Assembly (NCBI GenBank): GCA_016930675.1
Contig: JAFGGG010000021.1
Span: 1 to 38,904, forward strand
DNA length: 38,904 bases
Origin: Spirochaetales bacterium
GTDB taxonomy: Bacteria; Spirochaetota; Spirochaetia; SZUA-6; RPPD01
Reading direction: 5' to 3'
Part shown: one piece after another, positions 8,133 through 15,938 of the stretch
Position numbering within the stretch: position 1 is the first letter of the stretch
Layout of the letters: every line of letters begins with the position of its first letter
Notes under the pieces: model-generated
Seen by the model: the letters and a program-made list of their open reading frames with translations, nothing else
Database searches by the model: none
Told to the model about the DNA's origin: nothing
Program-made: the position numbers and the translations under genes

Positions 8133-8593
8133 ATCCTCCGTACCTCGAACAGCGGTGTATTAAACTCAACCATTTTTCCGTTTTCTACCAGTATTTTGAC
8201 AATTTCACAATCAAGCTCCGCCTCAAGCTCATTCATAAGCTTCATGGCTTCTAATATACAAATCGTATCACCGGTTTTAACTTTGGCGCCCACATCTACA
8301 AAAGGCGGGGCATCAGGCGCGGGTGCTCTGTAAAAAGTACCTACTATCGGTGAGGTTATGATTTCAGTATCGGGCTGCTTTTCCACAGGTTGAAGGTGCT
8401 GTTCCTGCAATCGTACGCCTTCAGCATAATGATGTTGGATGGGCATATTAACAGGCGGCTGCATGTGTTGCATAGAAGGCAGTTCTCCTCCCTTCTTGAG
8501 AACTACTTCCATATCACCCTGCTTTATACTAATCTCATTTAATGAGCTTTTTTCAAAACGTTCAAATAAATCAAATATCTCTTTAGTCTCCAT
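8129..8593 (-). CDS. accB: Biotin carboxyl carrier protein of acetyl-CoA carboxylase
   Basis: 154 residues. An N-terminal helical part (METKEIFDLFERFEKSSLNE) and a flexible linker rich in Q, H, P and M lead to a C-terminal biotinyl domain. The biotinylated lysine is in EAMKLMNELEAE, about residue 120. It carries carboxybiotin between AccC and the AccA/AccD carboxyltransferase. It is the first gene of the leftward acc operon; AGGGGG lies a few bases before the ATG. The 124-base gap to pckG probably holds the operon promoter. A TTGACA on the minus strand at 8678-8683 is visible, but no good -10 at proper spacing. Confidence 0.95.
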   Translation of the reverse strand: METKEIFDLFERFEKSSLNEISIKQGDMEVVLKKGGELPSMQHMQPPVNMPIQHHYAEGVRLQEQHLQPVEKQPDTEIITSPIVGTFYRAPAPDAPPFVDVGAKVKTGDTICILEAMKLMNELEAELDCEIVKILVENGKMVEFNTPLFEVRRI

Positions 8594-8717
8594 TTTAACC
8601 CCCTGTGTTTATCCGATATCCATAACACAAAGCCTCTTAGAAAACGCCTTGTGAACGTAACATAGAACAGTTCTGCATGTCAATATCGCGCTCTACGTTA
8701 ATTCACGTAAAAGAATG

Positions 8718-10607
8718 CTATCTTTCCTTTGGAAACGAGAATGGGGAGATATAATCACCGTACTCGGAACGGGCTTTTTGCAGACGTTCCTTCTGAGCGG
8801 ATAATACCTCAAAAAGCAGCTCGGGCGACCTGTCCACTTCGGTACGGTGAAATTCGATTACACGGTCGATTTTGGCAATATTCTCAGGTACCCTTAAAGT
8901 AAACTGTGCTTCATAATCTTCTCTCGTATAATTCTTATCCAGCAGCTGTTTAAATATTGTTACCAGCACCTCATATTCAGGAATCAGGCCGGTAGGCGTG
9001 ACAAGTGCGTTTACTTCACCATGAGTACGCTGTTCCATCCACTTTGCCCATACGTGTTTATCGCGAATACCATTCACAAACTTACCTTGTTTATCACGAA
9101 GAAAATAGTTGACTCCGAAAATCAGAGGCTGTTTTTTCAGCTTTTTGCCAAACTCCAGGTTATTATTCACATATTTTCCCAGCGGGATCGCCACAAAATC
9201 CTGGATACTCATCAGATTTATTTCAGGAACACCTTCTTTACCTATTGTGGCAAAGGTGGTTTCTGTTTCCAATGATGCACCGTAAGCGATTATTCCATGC
9301 TCCCAACTCAGGGATTGCTGAACAGGCACATAAGCTTTTGCGTCCCTGCCTCCGTACATAATTCCAGATAACTCTACCCCATGAGGATTGTTTAACTCAG
9401 GATCACAGTTGGCCAAATCTTTCAGAGATACCGCATAACGGGCATTTTTATGAGCGCAGGGAATCTCATTGCCGTTTTTATCCTTGTTCCCTTTACGCCA
9501 AGCGCCTGAAAAATTTTCTCCTGTTTCCGGCGGATCAACACCCATACCAAGCCAGTAGGGTTTTCCGTCTGCAATAAGAACATTGGAAAAAATTACCTCT
9601 CCGGGTTTGTTTAATACATCCCAAATTGTCGGATCATCTTCGGCATTCACATTCTGAATAATCCCGAATATTCCCGATTCGGCGTTAGCCGCCATGCAGC
9701 GGCCGTCGACCGCACGGAAATATGCGATGTCGTCACCCAATATTTTTTCTCCGGGAAGCATAGCGGTTGAGGTTTTTCCGCAGGCACTGGGAAAGGCTCC
9801 CGCAAAGTAGGTTTTACGACCGTTTTTCCCGTGAACTCCCATCAAGAACATATGCTCGGTCAGCCAACCTTCACGGTCAGCCTTGCGAATACTTAAGCGC
9901 AGTGCAAGTTTCTTTAATCCCACAGTATTGCCTGCATACTGAGTGTTCACGCTGTATACGGTATCCTCAGTGTAATCAATGTAGATTCTCCTCTTATCAA
10001 CCTCCTTGCTTACCATGCGCTCATCTAATGTTCCCGCAGAATGCAGAATGGCAAAAAATTGATTTTCAGATCCAAGCCGCTTAAACTCTTCATAACCCAG
10101 TCGGTAAAGCAGGTTGAGGCTGTGAGACACATAAAAGGAGTCGGTGCATTCAAGACAAGGTATACTGAATTCCGAATTCGCAGGACCCAGGGTCATGAAA
10201 CGGACGATCATTATCCGATCTTTCATCGAATCTTTGAGAAAGCCGCGCACCTCGTCAAGACCGTCTTCTCTTTCTTTCTGATTAAGAGCTTTGCTGAGGG
10301 TTTGATTACGCGGAACAAGATATTTGGTTACTTCTCTGTCGCGGCCCTGATCATGCATGCCGTCGAAGTGGATGGTATGGCCCTGCACTTTAAGAGGTCT
10401 TTCTTCTTTCACTTCAACAGCCATGCGGCGGTTATATGCCACATCCTCAGGCGAATCGCTGCTCACCCATACTGAAGCAGGATTACATAACTCAATGGCA
10501 TCGGCCAAAAACGCGTGCACACGCTTGTTTTGGATTGCCATTAATTTATTAATATTTTTTTCATCCAATCTGGATTTCAATATTTCAGTTACTTGGTTGT
10601 CATTCAT
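8718..10607 (-). CDS. pckG: Phosphoenolpyruvate carboxykinase, GTP type
   Basis: Interconverts oxaloacetate plus GTP with phosphoenolpyruvate, CO2 and GDP. 629 residues, as expected for the GTP-dependent family (the ATP family is shorter and different). The family's nucleotide loop FPSACGKTSTAML is at about residues 275-287, followed by LGDDIAYFR, ANAESGIFGI, and GMYGG-type sequence (IMYGGRDAK) in the second half. The ATG has AAGGAAGGAA about ten bases upstream. With pyk and the acc operon nearby, it lies at the PEP-pyruvate-acetyl-CoA node. In fermenting spirochaetes it may run in the carboxylating direction (inference). Confidence 0.96.
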   Translation of the reverse strand: MNDNQVTEILKSRLDEKNINKLMAIQNKRVHAFLADAIELCNPASVWVSSDSPEDVAYNRRMAVEVKEERPLKVQGHTIHFDGMHDQGRDREVTKYLVPRNQTLSKALNQKEREDGLDEVRGFLKDSMKDRIMIVRFMTLGPANSEFSIPCLECTDSFYVSHSLNLLYRLGYEEFKRLGSENQFFAILHSAGTLDERMVSKEVDKRRIYIDYTEDTVYSVNTQYAGNTVGLKKLALRLSIRKADREGWLTEHMFLMGVHGKNGRKTYFAGAFPSACGKTSTAMLPGEKILGDDIAYFRAVDGRCMAANAESGIFGIIQNVNAEDDPTIWDVLNKPGEVIFSNVLIADGKPYWLGMGVDPPETGENFSGAWRKGNKDKNGNEIPCAHKNARYAVSLKDLANCDPELNNPHGVELSGIMYGGRDAKAYVPVQQSLSWEHGIIAYGASLETETTFATIGKEGVPEINLMSIQDFVAIPLGKYVNNNLEFGKKLKKQPLIFGVNYFLRDKQGKFVNGIRDKHVWAKWMEQRTHGEVNALVTPTGLIPEYEVLVTIFKQLLDKNYTREDYEAQFTLRVPENIAKIDRVIEFHRTEVDRSPELLFEVLSAQKERLQKARSEYGDYISPFSFPKER

Positions 10608-10744
10608 AAATGTATTCCTTCCTTTATTTTACAGAAAATTCAGGTCAAGCAATAATACACGACAAACTCCCACTATAAAATTTTATTATACGATTGGCAA
10701 GTCCGTAAGCGTAATTTTTGTCATTTCGAAATTTAGAATTGCTG

Positions 10745-10774
10745 TTGACAAGATCTCTCCGCCCAGTTTATGCT
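10745..10774 (+). promoter_or_regulatory. Likely promoter giving a leaderless aminotransferase mRNA
   Basis: A perfect TTGACA at 10745-10750 is followed after 18 bases by TATGCT (10769-10774). Transcription start would fall at about 10780-10782, on the GTG codon chosen as the start of the aminotransferase. No ribosome binding site lies before that codon. Confidence 0.5.
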
Positions 10775-10780
10775 TTTTTT

Positions 10781-12040
10781 GTGCATAAACTGGCTGTAGA
10801 ATTGAATAAAAGTCTTGAAAAAACCATTGCTTTCGTATTGCTTAGCGATCTGGGCCGCTCTCTCTATTTTCCCAAAGGTGTTGTTGCTCAGAGCGCAGAT
10901 GCGGCTCAATCGGCCTCCCTGTATAACGCAAGTGTGGGAATGGCAACTCTGAAAAAAAGACCGCTCTATTTAAATTCCCTAAAAGCATATATTCCCGAAC
11001 TTTCTGTTGAGGAAATCTCCGCCTATGCTCCCACAGCAGGAATACAGGAACTGAGAACTGTATGGAAAGATATAATGGCACAGAAGAATCCTGCGTTAAA
11101 AAGTAGATCCACCTCACTTCCAATCGTAACCAGCGGAATCAGTCACGCTGTTTCCATGGCCGCGGATCTGTTCGCTGAAAACGGAGATGCCGTACTGCTC
11201 CCGGAACCATTTTGGGATAATTATAAACTCATCTTTGAAACAAGAAGAAAGGTCCGAATTATAAACTACCCGTTGTTTGAAGGAGATAAACTTAATATAT
11301 CCGCCCTGCAGGAAAAACTTAAAACCGCGAAAACGCGCAAGTTATTACTTGTACTCAATTTTCCTCACAATCCCACGGGATATACGCCCACACAGGCAGA
11401 AGCGCAAGAACTTGCAGAAATTCTGCTGCACTCTGCGAACAGCGGAAAACAGCTTGCGGTAATAATCGATGATGCGTATTTCGGACTGTTTTATGAGCAC
11501 ACCTCCTTTAAGCAGTCCTTGTTCAGCTTGCTTGGCGCACTGCATGAAAACATCTTAGCCATCAAGGTTGATGGCGCCACAAAAGAAGATCTGAGTTGGG
11601 GTTTGCGTATCGGATTTATAACCTTTGCCGCTAAATCATTAGAAATGGCCCATTACACAGCCCTGGAGAAAAAGGTTATGGGAGCGCTGCGCTCCTCCAT
11701 ATCCAGCTGCAGCAGGCTGTCGCAAAGCCTACTCTGTAAAGCACTGCAGAATCCCCGCTACCGGGATGAAAAAGCAAAAGTTTTCTCACTCCTTAAAGAA
11801 CGCTATATGGCTGTAAAAAAAATCGTCCAAAGCAATCCCTGCGCCTGCCTGACGGCATTGCCTTTTAATTCAGGCTATTTTCTTTCTTTTAAATGCCATG
11901 ATATCGATGCGGAACAGCTGCGCGTATATCTGCTTGCGGAGATGGGCATTGGTACAGTCGCTATTTCCTCTCGTCTCCTGCGTGTCGCCTACTCAAGTCT
12001 CGATATCGAAAATATACCCGGTTTTTTTGAAAAATTATGA
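10781..12040 (+). CDS. PLP-dependent aminotransferase, class I/II
   Basis: Fold-type I aminotransferase of about 419 residues. It has LYFPKGVVAQSADA near the N-terminus, GISHAVSMAADLFAENGD, FPHNPTGYTP (the substrate-binding NPTG), IDDAYFGLFYE, and the PLP lysine in DGATKEDLSWGLRIGF. The amino donor and acceptor cannot be told from sequence. The frame is open upstream to a TTG at 10718, but no ribosome site supports it and the promoter overlaps that stretch. GTG 10781 gives a natural N-terminus (HKLAVELNKSL). It lies 48 bases before the amidohydrolase on the same strand, so the two may be co-transcribed. The N-terminus is the least certain part. Confidence 0.85.
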   Translation: MHKLAVELNKSLEKTIAFVLLSDLGRSLYFPKGVVAQSADAAQSASLYNASVGMATLKKRPLYLNSLKAYIPELSVEEISAYAPTAGIQELRTVWKDIMAQKNPALKSRSTSLPIVTSGISHAVSMAADLFAENGDAVLLPEPFWDNYKLIFETRRKVRIINYPLFEGDKLNISALQEKLKTAKTRKLLLVLNFPHNPTGYTPTQAEAQELAEILLHSANSGKQLAVIIDDAYFGLFYEHTSFKQSLFSLLGALHENILAIKVDGATKEDLSWGLRIGFITFAAKSLEMAHYTALEKKVMGALRSSISSCSRLSQSLLCKALQNPRYRDEKAKVFSLLKERYMAVKKIVQSNPCACLTALPFNSGYFLSFKCHDIDAEQLRVYLLAEMGIGTVAISSRLLRVAYSSLDIENIPGFFEKL

Positions 12041-12088
12041 TCTGCGGCAGCGAATATGCTTATAAAATAGAATATAAAGGAATAAAAA

Positions 12089-13423
12089 ATGATTTTTAAC
12101 TATATACTAAAAAACGGCAAACTCTTATATCCGGAAAAAACCAAGACCGCCTCGATAGGCATCAAAGACGGTAAAATCACTCTTCTCTCTTCACTGAAGG
12201 GCCGGCAAGCTGAAGAGTTTATTGATGCTGAAGGCTGTTACCTGCTTCCCGGCCTCGTGGACGCTCATACTCATCCGGTGTATGCGGATGATCTTGAACA
12301 CATTGCGTGTACCGCGGCGTTTGGCGGGGTAACCACAATGATTCACTACCTTACCGTAAAAAGCGGTCAACAACCGCTGCAGGTATGTAAAAACGCGATC
12401 TCCCGTGGTGAAAAAACATCGGCGCTCGATTTTGCTTTCCACGCGGCTTTATGCGACGCGGAAAGGCAGGCTGTCCACATACCTGAACTTATTCAATCAG
12501 GTATAAGCTCATTTAAAATGTTTACCGCATATAAAAAACTGAACATGATGACCGATGATTACGCCCTGGCCAAAGCCATGGATATTATCGCAGCGCATAA
12601 AGGAATGGCCTCGGTACATGCGGAAAACGGGATGGTGATCGATTATTTAGAAGAAAAACTTCGTGCTTCACATAAAAATATGTGCTCACATTTTTTAACC
12701 ACAAGTCCTTCCCTGCTTGATAGAGAGGCGATTTTCAGAGTACTGTCCATCGCCGCGCTTTTTGGCTGCCCGCTTTTTTTACCGCATGTCTCGTCCGCAA
12801 AAGCACTGGACGCATTAAAAATTGCCCGCTCGGAGGGGATTAAAGTTTATACTGAGACCTGTCCCCATTATTTGGTCTTTACGTGGAACGAGTTACAGGA
12901 ACAGTGCGCTTTGGGTAAAATCCGTCCCCCCGTTAAAACTTTAGAAGATAGAGAAGCTCTTTGGAACGCACTAGCAACCGGTATTATACATACTGTTGGC
13001 AGCGACCATGCTCCGAAAACAAAAAAAATTACGGATGATTTTGATGCCAGCCCCTATGGCGCACCGGGTGTTGAAACCATTCTACCTCTGCTTTGGGAGT
13101 TTGGTGTCAATAAAAAAAGGATAACCCCCAATAAAATTGTAGAGCTTACAGCAGAAAATCCCGCTAAAATTTTCGGGCTTTATCCGGCCAAGGGCAGACT
13201 TGAAAACGGTGCCGATGCCGATCTGGTACTGTTTAATCCTCAGCGTAAATGGACAATAAGTAATAAAAACCAGCATTCAAACGCCGGATACACGCTTTAT
13301 GAAGGCAGGAAATGCACCGGTAAGGTGGAAAAGGTTTTTAGCAGAGGTAGACTTATTGTTGATAACGACAAATATTTAGGCGAACCCGGCCGGGGAAGAT
13401 TTTTGAAAACACATATTACCTAG
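12089..13423 (+). CDS. Dihydropyrimidinase/hydantoinase-like cyclic amidohydrolase
   Basis: 444 residues of the amidohydrolase superfamily. Metal ligands are visible: HTHP (HxH) after LPGLVDA, the carboxylated lysine in SSFKMFTAYK, HAENG, LPHVSS and the aspartate of GSDHAP. SFKMFTAYK and the end segment HSNAGYTLYEGRKCTG...GEPGRGRF are typical of dihydropyrimidinases/hydantoinases. The TETCPHYLVF segment looks more like allantoinase or dihydroorotase. It most likely opens a cyclic amide such as a dihydropyrimidine, but the substrate is not fixed by the sequence. AAAGGA lies nine bases before the ATG. A dihydroorotase is a weaker alternative; pyrB lies nearby but on the other strand. Confidence 0.8.
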   Translation: MIFNYILKNGKLLYPEKTKTASIGIKDGKITLLSSLKGRQAEEFIDAEGCYLLPGLVDAHTHPVYADDLEHIACTAAFGGVTTMIHYLTVKSGQQPLQVCKNAISRGEKTSALDFAFHAALCDAERQAVHIPELIQSGISSFKMFTAYKKLNMMTDDYALAKAMDIIAAHKGMASVHAENGMVIDYLEEKLRASHKNMCSHFLTTSPSLLDREAIFRVLSIAALFGCPLFLPHVSSAKALDALKIARSEGIKVYTETCPHYLVFTWNELQEQCALGKIRPPVKTLEDREALWNALATGIIHTVGSDHAPKTKKITDDFDASPYGAPGVETILPLLWEFGVNKKRITPNKIVELTAENPAKIFGLYPAKGRLENGADADLVLFNPQRKWTISNKNQHSNAGYTLYEGRKCTGKVEKVFSRGRLIVDNDKYLGEPGRGRFLKTHIT

Positions 13424-13454
13424 TCCGGTCTTAGTTACAATTGAATTTTACATA

Positions 13455-13580
13455 CGAAAAAGGAGCCCACATGGCGGCGGTTAAAAAGATGCTGAATAGG
13501 TGGCGGCTTTTTCTTCCACCCCGCATTCCTATGGGGTGCTCCCCCACATACCATCTGCAAAGCTAGTGGTATGTTGATAA
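13455..13580 (+). repeat. Three-hairpin repeat, copy 1 (family A)
   Basis: An element of about 126 bases, also present inverted at 34362-34483. In the best 84 bases (13497-13580) I count about eight differences from the other copy. In order it holds a degenerate first stem ending in GGCGGCTTTTT, a GCATTCC/GGGGTGC hairpin (closed through G-U pairs in plus-strand RNA) and a CATACCA.../...TGGTATG hairpin. It starts 31 bases after the amidohydrolase stop. The T-run points in that gene's direction, so it may act as its terminator. Confidence 0.8.
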
Positions 13581-13582
13581 AG

Positions 13583-13718
13583 ATTTCTCGCAGAGCTCAC
13601 AGAGCACACAAAGAAATTTATAAAAATCGGCTGGAAAACCTTTATGTACTGAGCCTGCCCAGCACTAAAGTCTTTTAGATTTTAGTGCGGCGGTGCGCTC
13701 CGTGTGAATTATTTATAT
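13583..13718. repeat. Palindromic repeat family B, copy 1
   Basis: It follows directly after the three-hairpin repeat. The left part TCTCGCAGAGCTCACAGAGCACACAAAG and right part GCGCTCCGTGTGAATTATTTATAT resemble the ends of the element at 24211-24334. Between them is a hairpin with GCACTAAA (13662-13669) and TTTAGTGC (13681-13688). The far end overlaps the nfi stop codon at 13709. Together the two repeats fill the 285-base gap between convergent genes. Confidence 0.55.
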
Positions 13719-14371
13719 TTTTCCTGCGTTGCCAAATGTGCCCGCCTTGTCGGCTCCGGCAGACGGTAACGGGTGCAACAGTCCAGAACTACTTTTATTG
13801 CCGTGGTGAGAGAAATCTTATGCCCGATTGAAATAAAAAGCGGCTTGGTATTCTCCTTGGTTCTTAACACGGCACCCACAACTTCATTACCTTCATAGAG
13901 CAGCGTATAGTCGCCTTTACGGTTTTCAGGAACACTTGCTTGTCCGATTAATCTGGATTTAGCGCAGCCGACAGCCGGAAGATCAAATATCAAACCCAAA
14001 TGTGAGGCCAATCCCATCCGTCGCGGATGAGCCAATCCCTGGCCGTCCGCCATAAGCAGATCCGGTGTTATCTTTATTTTTTCTAATGCGGGAATAAGTG
14101 CGGGAATTTCACGGAAGGAGAGTAAGCCCGGAATATACGGCATTAATACTTGGGAAATAACAAACGACCGTTCGAGTATCTTGAGCTTCGGGAAGCTTAA
14201 AACAACGGCCGCCGCATAGGCCGTATTTTGCTTGAAACCTACGTCCACGCCGCAGACAGTATTAATATTATGAATGCAGTCCTGCTTGTTTATATACCCG
14301 GCTAATTCATTTTGAATATCTACGGCGTGTTTAAAGTTGATCTGCCATTTGTGAAGTTTCAGTGCCTTCAT
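13709..14371 (-). CDS. nfi: Endonuclease V (deoxyinosine 3'-endonuclease)
   Basis: 220 residues. Endonuclease V nicks DNA one base 3' of deoxyinosine, the product of adenine deamination. Family motifs are clear: the metal aspartate in GVDVGF, PYIPGLLSFREIP (with the catalytic glutamate), DGQGLAHPRRMGLASHLGL and GCAKSRLIG. There is no good ribosome site before the ATG. It lies 14 bases behind the dCMP deaminase and is the last gene of a leftward trio with the UPF0200 kinase. Repeats A and B lie immediately downstream. Confidence 0.95.
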   Translation of the reverse strand: MKALKLHKWQINFKHAVDIQNELAGYINKQDCIHNINTVCGVDVGFKQNTAYAAAVVLSFPKLKILERSFVISQVLMPYIPGLLSFREIPALIPALEKIKITPDLLMADGQGLAHPRRMGLASHLGLIFDLPAVGCAKSRLIGQASVPENRKGDYTLLYEGNEVVGAVLRTKENTKPLFISIGHKISLTTAIKVVLDCCTRYRLPEPTRRAHLATQEKYK

Positions 14372-14385
14372 TGCTGAACGGGAAA

Positions 14386-14835
14386 TTATAATTCAGTTAA
14401 CCAGGTTTGCGGATCAAGTTCAATCATCTCCGAAGCGTGGTCCCGCTTTAAGTAAACCCTTTCAATTCCGGCATTGATAATGAAACGCTTACAAAGTATG
14501 CAAACCTGGTTATGACCGAAGATGTACATTGCCCCCCCTACACAGTTGTCTTCTCCCGCCTGGATAATTGCATTCTGCTCTGCGTGAATACTGCGGCAGG
14601 TTTCATAACGTGTGCCGCTGGCGATATTATGTTCGATTCGATAACACTTCTTGCGCGCCAGACAGGATTCCACGCCCACCGGTGTATTGTTGTACCCTGT
14701 ACCTCTTACTTTGTTTCTTTTGTTAACAATGACTGCTCCTACTTGAGAGCGGATACAGTCACTGCGTTTTGCCGCCTGCCTGGCAAAATCCATAAAATAT
14801 TCACGCCAGTCCGGACGTTTGCGGTTAACATCCAT
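14386..14835 (-). CDS. Deoxycytidylate deaminase family protein
   Basis: 149 residues of the zinc-dependent cytidine/deoxycytidylate deaminase family. HAEQNAI supplies the zinc histidine and catalytic glutamate. VCILCKRFIINAGIERV supplies the two zinc cysteines; the usual proline before the first cysteine is replaced by valine. SQVGAVIV and GYNNTPVG are typical of dCMP deaminase (ComEB type). The usual reaction is dCMP to dUMP, feeding thymidylate synthesis. GAGGTAG precedes the ATG. It sits between the UPF0200 kinase (17 bases upstream) and nfi (14 bases downstream). Confidence 0.92.
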   Translation of the reverse strand: MDVNRKRPDWREYFMDFARQAAKRSDCIRSQVGAVIVNKRNKVRGTGYNNTPVGVESCLARKKCYRIEHNIASGTRYETCRSIHAEQNAIIQAGEDNCVGGAMYIFGHNQVCILCKRFIINAGIERVYLKRDHASEMIELDPQTWLTEL

Positions 14836-14852
14836 ATCTACCTCATAAAAAA

Positions 14853-15416
14853 TCAGAAAAAATTTTCTTGGTTCAGGATTTCATCAAGTTTATGTAATAA
14901 ATCTTTTACCGTAGAATCATTAATCAAGGTATAATCGGCCATGGCAATCGGTCCCGCTTTTTGGATATTTTCTATTTCAGCGTAATCACGGGAAACCGCT
15001 TCGTAACGAGTAAGCGGACGTACTTTTCGTTTGGAAAGACGCTCATAACGCAGTTCTCTGGGCGTAAATATAGAGAGGATAAATAAGCTGCCATTATATT
15101 TTTCCTTAAGGATTTTATATTCGGTAAAACTATAAAGACCATCGATCAAGACCTTTTTACCGTTTTTAAGGGATTGCTCAATTTTGGGCAGGTTTAAAGT
15201 GGCATAAGCACCCATACCGTATTGTTGACGCAACTCTTCCCTGACTTTACGCTCGTTTTCTTCCGTAACCGCAAGTCCCTGCTGTTTTACCGTCTCTATG
15301 GTGATTTCACCAAAATATATTTTTACACACCCTTTTTTTACCAAATAATCGCCCACCACACTTTTTCCGGAACCGCAGAGACCGACTGTAGCGACTATCT
15401 TTTTATTATGTGCCAT
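14853..15416 (-). CDS. UPF0200-like P-loop nucleotide kinase (dephospho-CoA kinase-like)
   Basis: 187 residues. A Walker A loop GLCGSGKS lies at about residues 12-19. It is followed by FGEITIETVKQQGL, TEENERKVREELRQQYGMGAYA, LIDGLYSFTEY and a C-terminal IAMADYTLINDSTV. This pattern matches the archaeal UPF0200 group of P-loop kinases as I recall it, related to dephospho-CoA and nucleoside monophosphate kinases. The substrate is unknown. Its position as first gene before a dCMP deaminase and endonuclease V suggests a nucleotide role (inference). It lacks the typical bacterial CoaE signature, so I do not call it coaE. The ribosome site is weak. Confidence 0.72.
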   Translation of the reverse strand: MAHNKKIVATVGLCGSGKSVVGDYLVKKGCVKIYFGEITIETVKQQGLAVTEENERKVREELRQQYGMGAYATLNLPKIEQSLKNGKKVLIDGLYSFTEYKILKEKYNGSLFILSIFTPRELRYERLSKRKVRPLTRYEAVSRDYAEIENIQKAGPIAMADYTLINDSTVKDLLHKLDEILNQENFF

Positions 15417-15454
15417 GCCCTATCATACTGAAGCAGATAGAGGTATGTCAATGC

Positions 15455-15916
15455 TTACTTATGAATAACAAACAGGATTTCCTTAAATTCATCTGTCTTC
15501 AGGTACACAGTCTCTCCCACTTTATAAACAGAAATCGCATTGCCATTTTTAAATTGCAGACTCTTCATTGCTTCCGAATCCCAGCTAAAGGTATGATCAT
15601 CAATTCCTTGAAAATACTCACCAAGCTCTATTTCAAAAAAATCATCACCGGCAGTATTATATATTTTAAATTTAAGACTTTGCGCTTGCTCTCTTTCAAT
15701 AATAAAATATTCCTCCCGCGCCCCAGCCAATCCCACATTAAAGAAAACAAAACGCTTACCCTTATCCTTGCTCTCAAACATAACAGGCTCGATTTCAAAA
15801 TCATCGATATTAATATTAATAGCACAGAAATAAGCCTCAGATTGTTCAACCTCCTGCAGGGGTGAAAAAAGCAGTCCAAGAATCAGAAAAGCGAATTTAG
15901 TGTATTCTATTGCCAT
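15455..15916 (-). CDS. Secreted protein of unknown function downstream of pyrB
   Basis: 153 residues, not recognised. A hydrophobic N-terminus (KFAFLILGLLFSPLQEVEQSEA) looks like a signal peptide or anchor without a lipobox cysteine. The rest is rich in acidic and aromatic residues and likely beta-stranded. AGAGGAGA lies just before the ATG, so it is probably a real gene. It follows pyrB after 22 bases and may be co-transcribed, but nothing in it suggests pyrimidine metabolism. Confidence 0.65.
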   Translation of the reverse strand: MAIEYTKFAFLILGLLFSPLQEVEQSEAYFCAININIDDFEIEPVMFESKDKGKRFVFFNVGLAGAREEYFIIEREQAQSLKFKIYNTAGDDFFEIELGEYFQGIDDHTFSWDSEAMKSLQFKNGNAISVYKVGETVYLKTDEFKEILFVIHK

Positions 15917-15938
15917 AACAATCTCCTCTGTTTAATTT

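Noticed and set aside
10041..10475. Open frames on the plus strand inside pckG
   Set aside because: They lie antisense to a well-conserved enzyme gene and show no family motif.
12067..12080. A 14-base match (ATAGAATATAAAGG) between the leaders of the amidohydrolase and A2M genes
   Set aside because: Matches of this length in AT-rich sequence are expected by chance in a window of this size.
14853..15416. Standard dephospho-CoA kinase (coaE)
   Set aside because: Beyond the P-loop the sequence follows the UPF0200 pattern, not CoaE, so a coaE symbol is not justified.
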